Origin: Polluticaenibacter yanchengensis
GTDB taxonomy: Bacteria > Bacteroidota > Bacteroidia > Chitinophagales > Chitinophagaceae
DNA length: 64,000 nt
NCBI GenBank assembly: GCA_027854065.1
Contig: JAQGEF010000012.1
Location: forward strand, 1-64,000
Reading direction: 5' to 3'
The stretch's first letter is position 1, and every line of letters begins with the position of its first letter. Positions 63,789 through 64,000 of the stretch are shown here, in pieces. The notes under the pieces are model-generated. The model saw only the letters and a list, made by a program, of their open reading frames with translations. It did no database searches and had not been told where the DNA came from. The translations under genes and the position numbers were made by a program.

Positions 63789-63875
63789 TGTCACTATATG
63801 GGAACCTGACTAACGCAATGGACCGGATTTACTAATCATAGAAATGTGCAACGGTATTTAACCTGGACATTCTTG

Positions 63876-63998
63876 CTACTGGTCCTCATTTTCTTCTATT
63901 GTCCTGAATGTGAGATTGACTCTTGGCTGTGCTACTTTTTTGGTGGGTGGTAGTCTATGCAGCCAGTGGGTTTGCGTGGTATCTTTCATGACTAACAG
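63876..63998 (-). CDS. AlkB-like 2-oxoglutarate/Fe(II) dioxygenase, C-terminal end (5' part outside window)
   Basis: The minus-strand frame from the right edge reads LLVMKDTTQTHWLHRLPPTK, then KVAQPRVNLTFRTI and EENEDQ before a TAG stop. This matches the C-terminal strands of AlkB proteins, including the RxNxTxR motif that binds 2-oxoglutarate. AlkB enzymes repair alkylated DNA bases by oxidative demethylation. Only 40 codons are visible, too short for most ORF callers, and the start lies beyond the window. Confidence 0.85.
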   Translation of the reverse strand: MLVMKDTTQTHWLHRLPPTKKVAQPRVNLTFRTIEENEDQ

Positions 63999-64000
63999 GC

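Overview
The window looks like chromosome from a member of the Bacteroidota, probably near the family Chitinophagaceae. Direct signs are many TAnnTTTG -7 promoter elements with little Shine-Dalgarno signal, a secreted protein with a type IX secretion-style C-terminal domain, type B ribosomal protein L31, hemD beside a DUF4271 gene, a split transketolase half, and atpD-atpC standing apart from other ATP synthase genes. The genus-level placement is inference from gene content and intergenic repeat style. I see no rRNA, tRNA, CRISPR array, phage block or transposase gene.

Layout. 1-8 kb: tail of a LuxR-type response regulator, a membrane-anchored TPR protein, pdhA, a lone AAA+ ATPase, the transketolase C-terminal subunit, galE, and an Rrf2 regulator divergent from a 1-Cys peroxiredoxin. 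7-19 kb: hemD/DUF4271, pckA, a DUF502 membrane protein, TatD/TcdA, a multipass membrane protein with an SDR reductase, a transglutaminase-like protein, a membrane-anchored patatin and an MBL hydrolase. 19-30 kb: prfC, YqgE/AlgH, a histidine phosphatase, a thioesterase, AraC and Crp regulators with a pirin, a secreted barrel-like protein, metZ, a Gdx-type SMR exporter and a second Crp regulator. 30-45 kb: T9SS cargo, rpmE2, lpxH and two followers, a RhaM-like lipoprotein, an FAD oxidoreductase, fabG, dapF/GNAT, trxA and aspS. 46-64 kb: a zinc-ribbon membrane protein, two paralogous overlapping membrane proteins, an ECF sigma operon, eno, atpDC, DUF1697/GNAT/pth, pepT, an NlpC/P60 protein, kdsB, a HIT protein, a lipoprotein, ruvC, a TolC-like protein and the tail of an AlkB-like dioxygenase.

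Most genes are ordinary housekeeping genes in short operons ended by strong hairpins. The unexplained content is intergenic: six copies of a GC-rich repeat (family 1), three copies of a long imperfect palindrome (family 2), four copies of a GCTGATT-type repeat (family 3), a CCCTCCCTGGGAG-type repeat found with family 3 (family 4), an identical 26-bp sequence before two unrelated genes, a paired-hairpin element, and a perfect 8 x 21-bp minisatellite between pth and pepT. Other points for a second look are the paralogous membrane pair, an ECF operon whose middle protein carries four VPxxYF-like motifs, at least five promoters lying only 5-6 nt from the start codon (possible leaderless mRNAs), and a hairpin in the rpmE2 leader.
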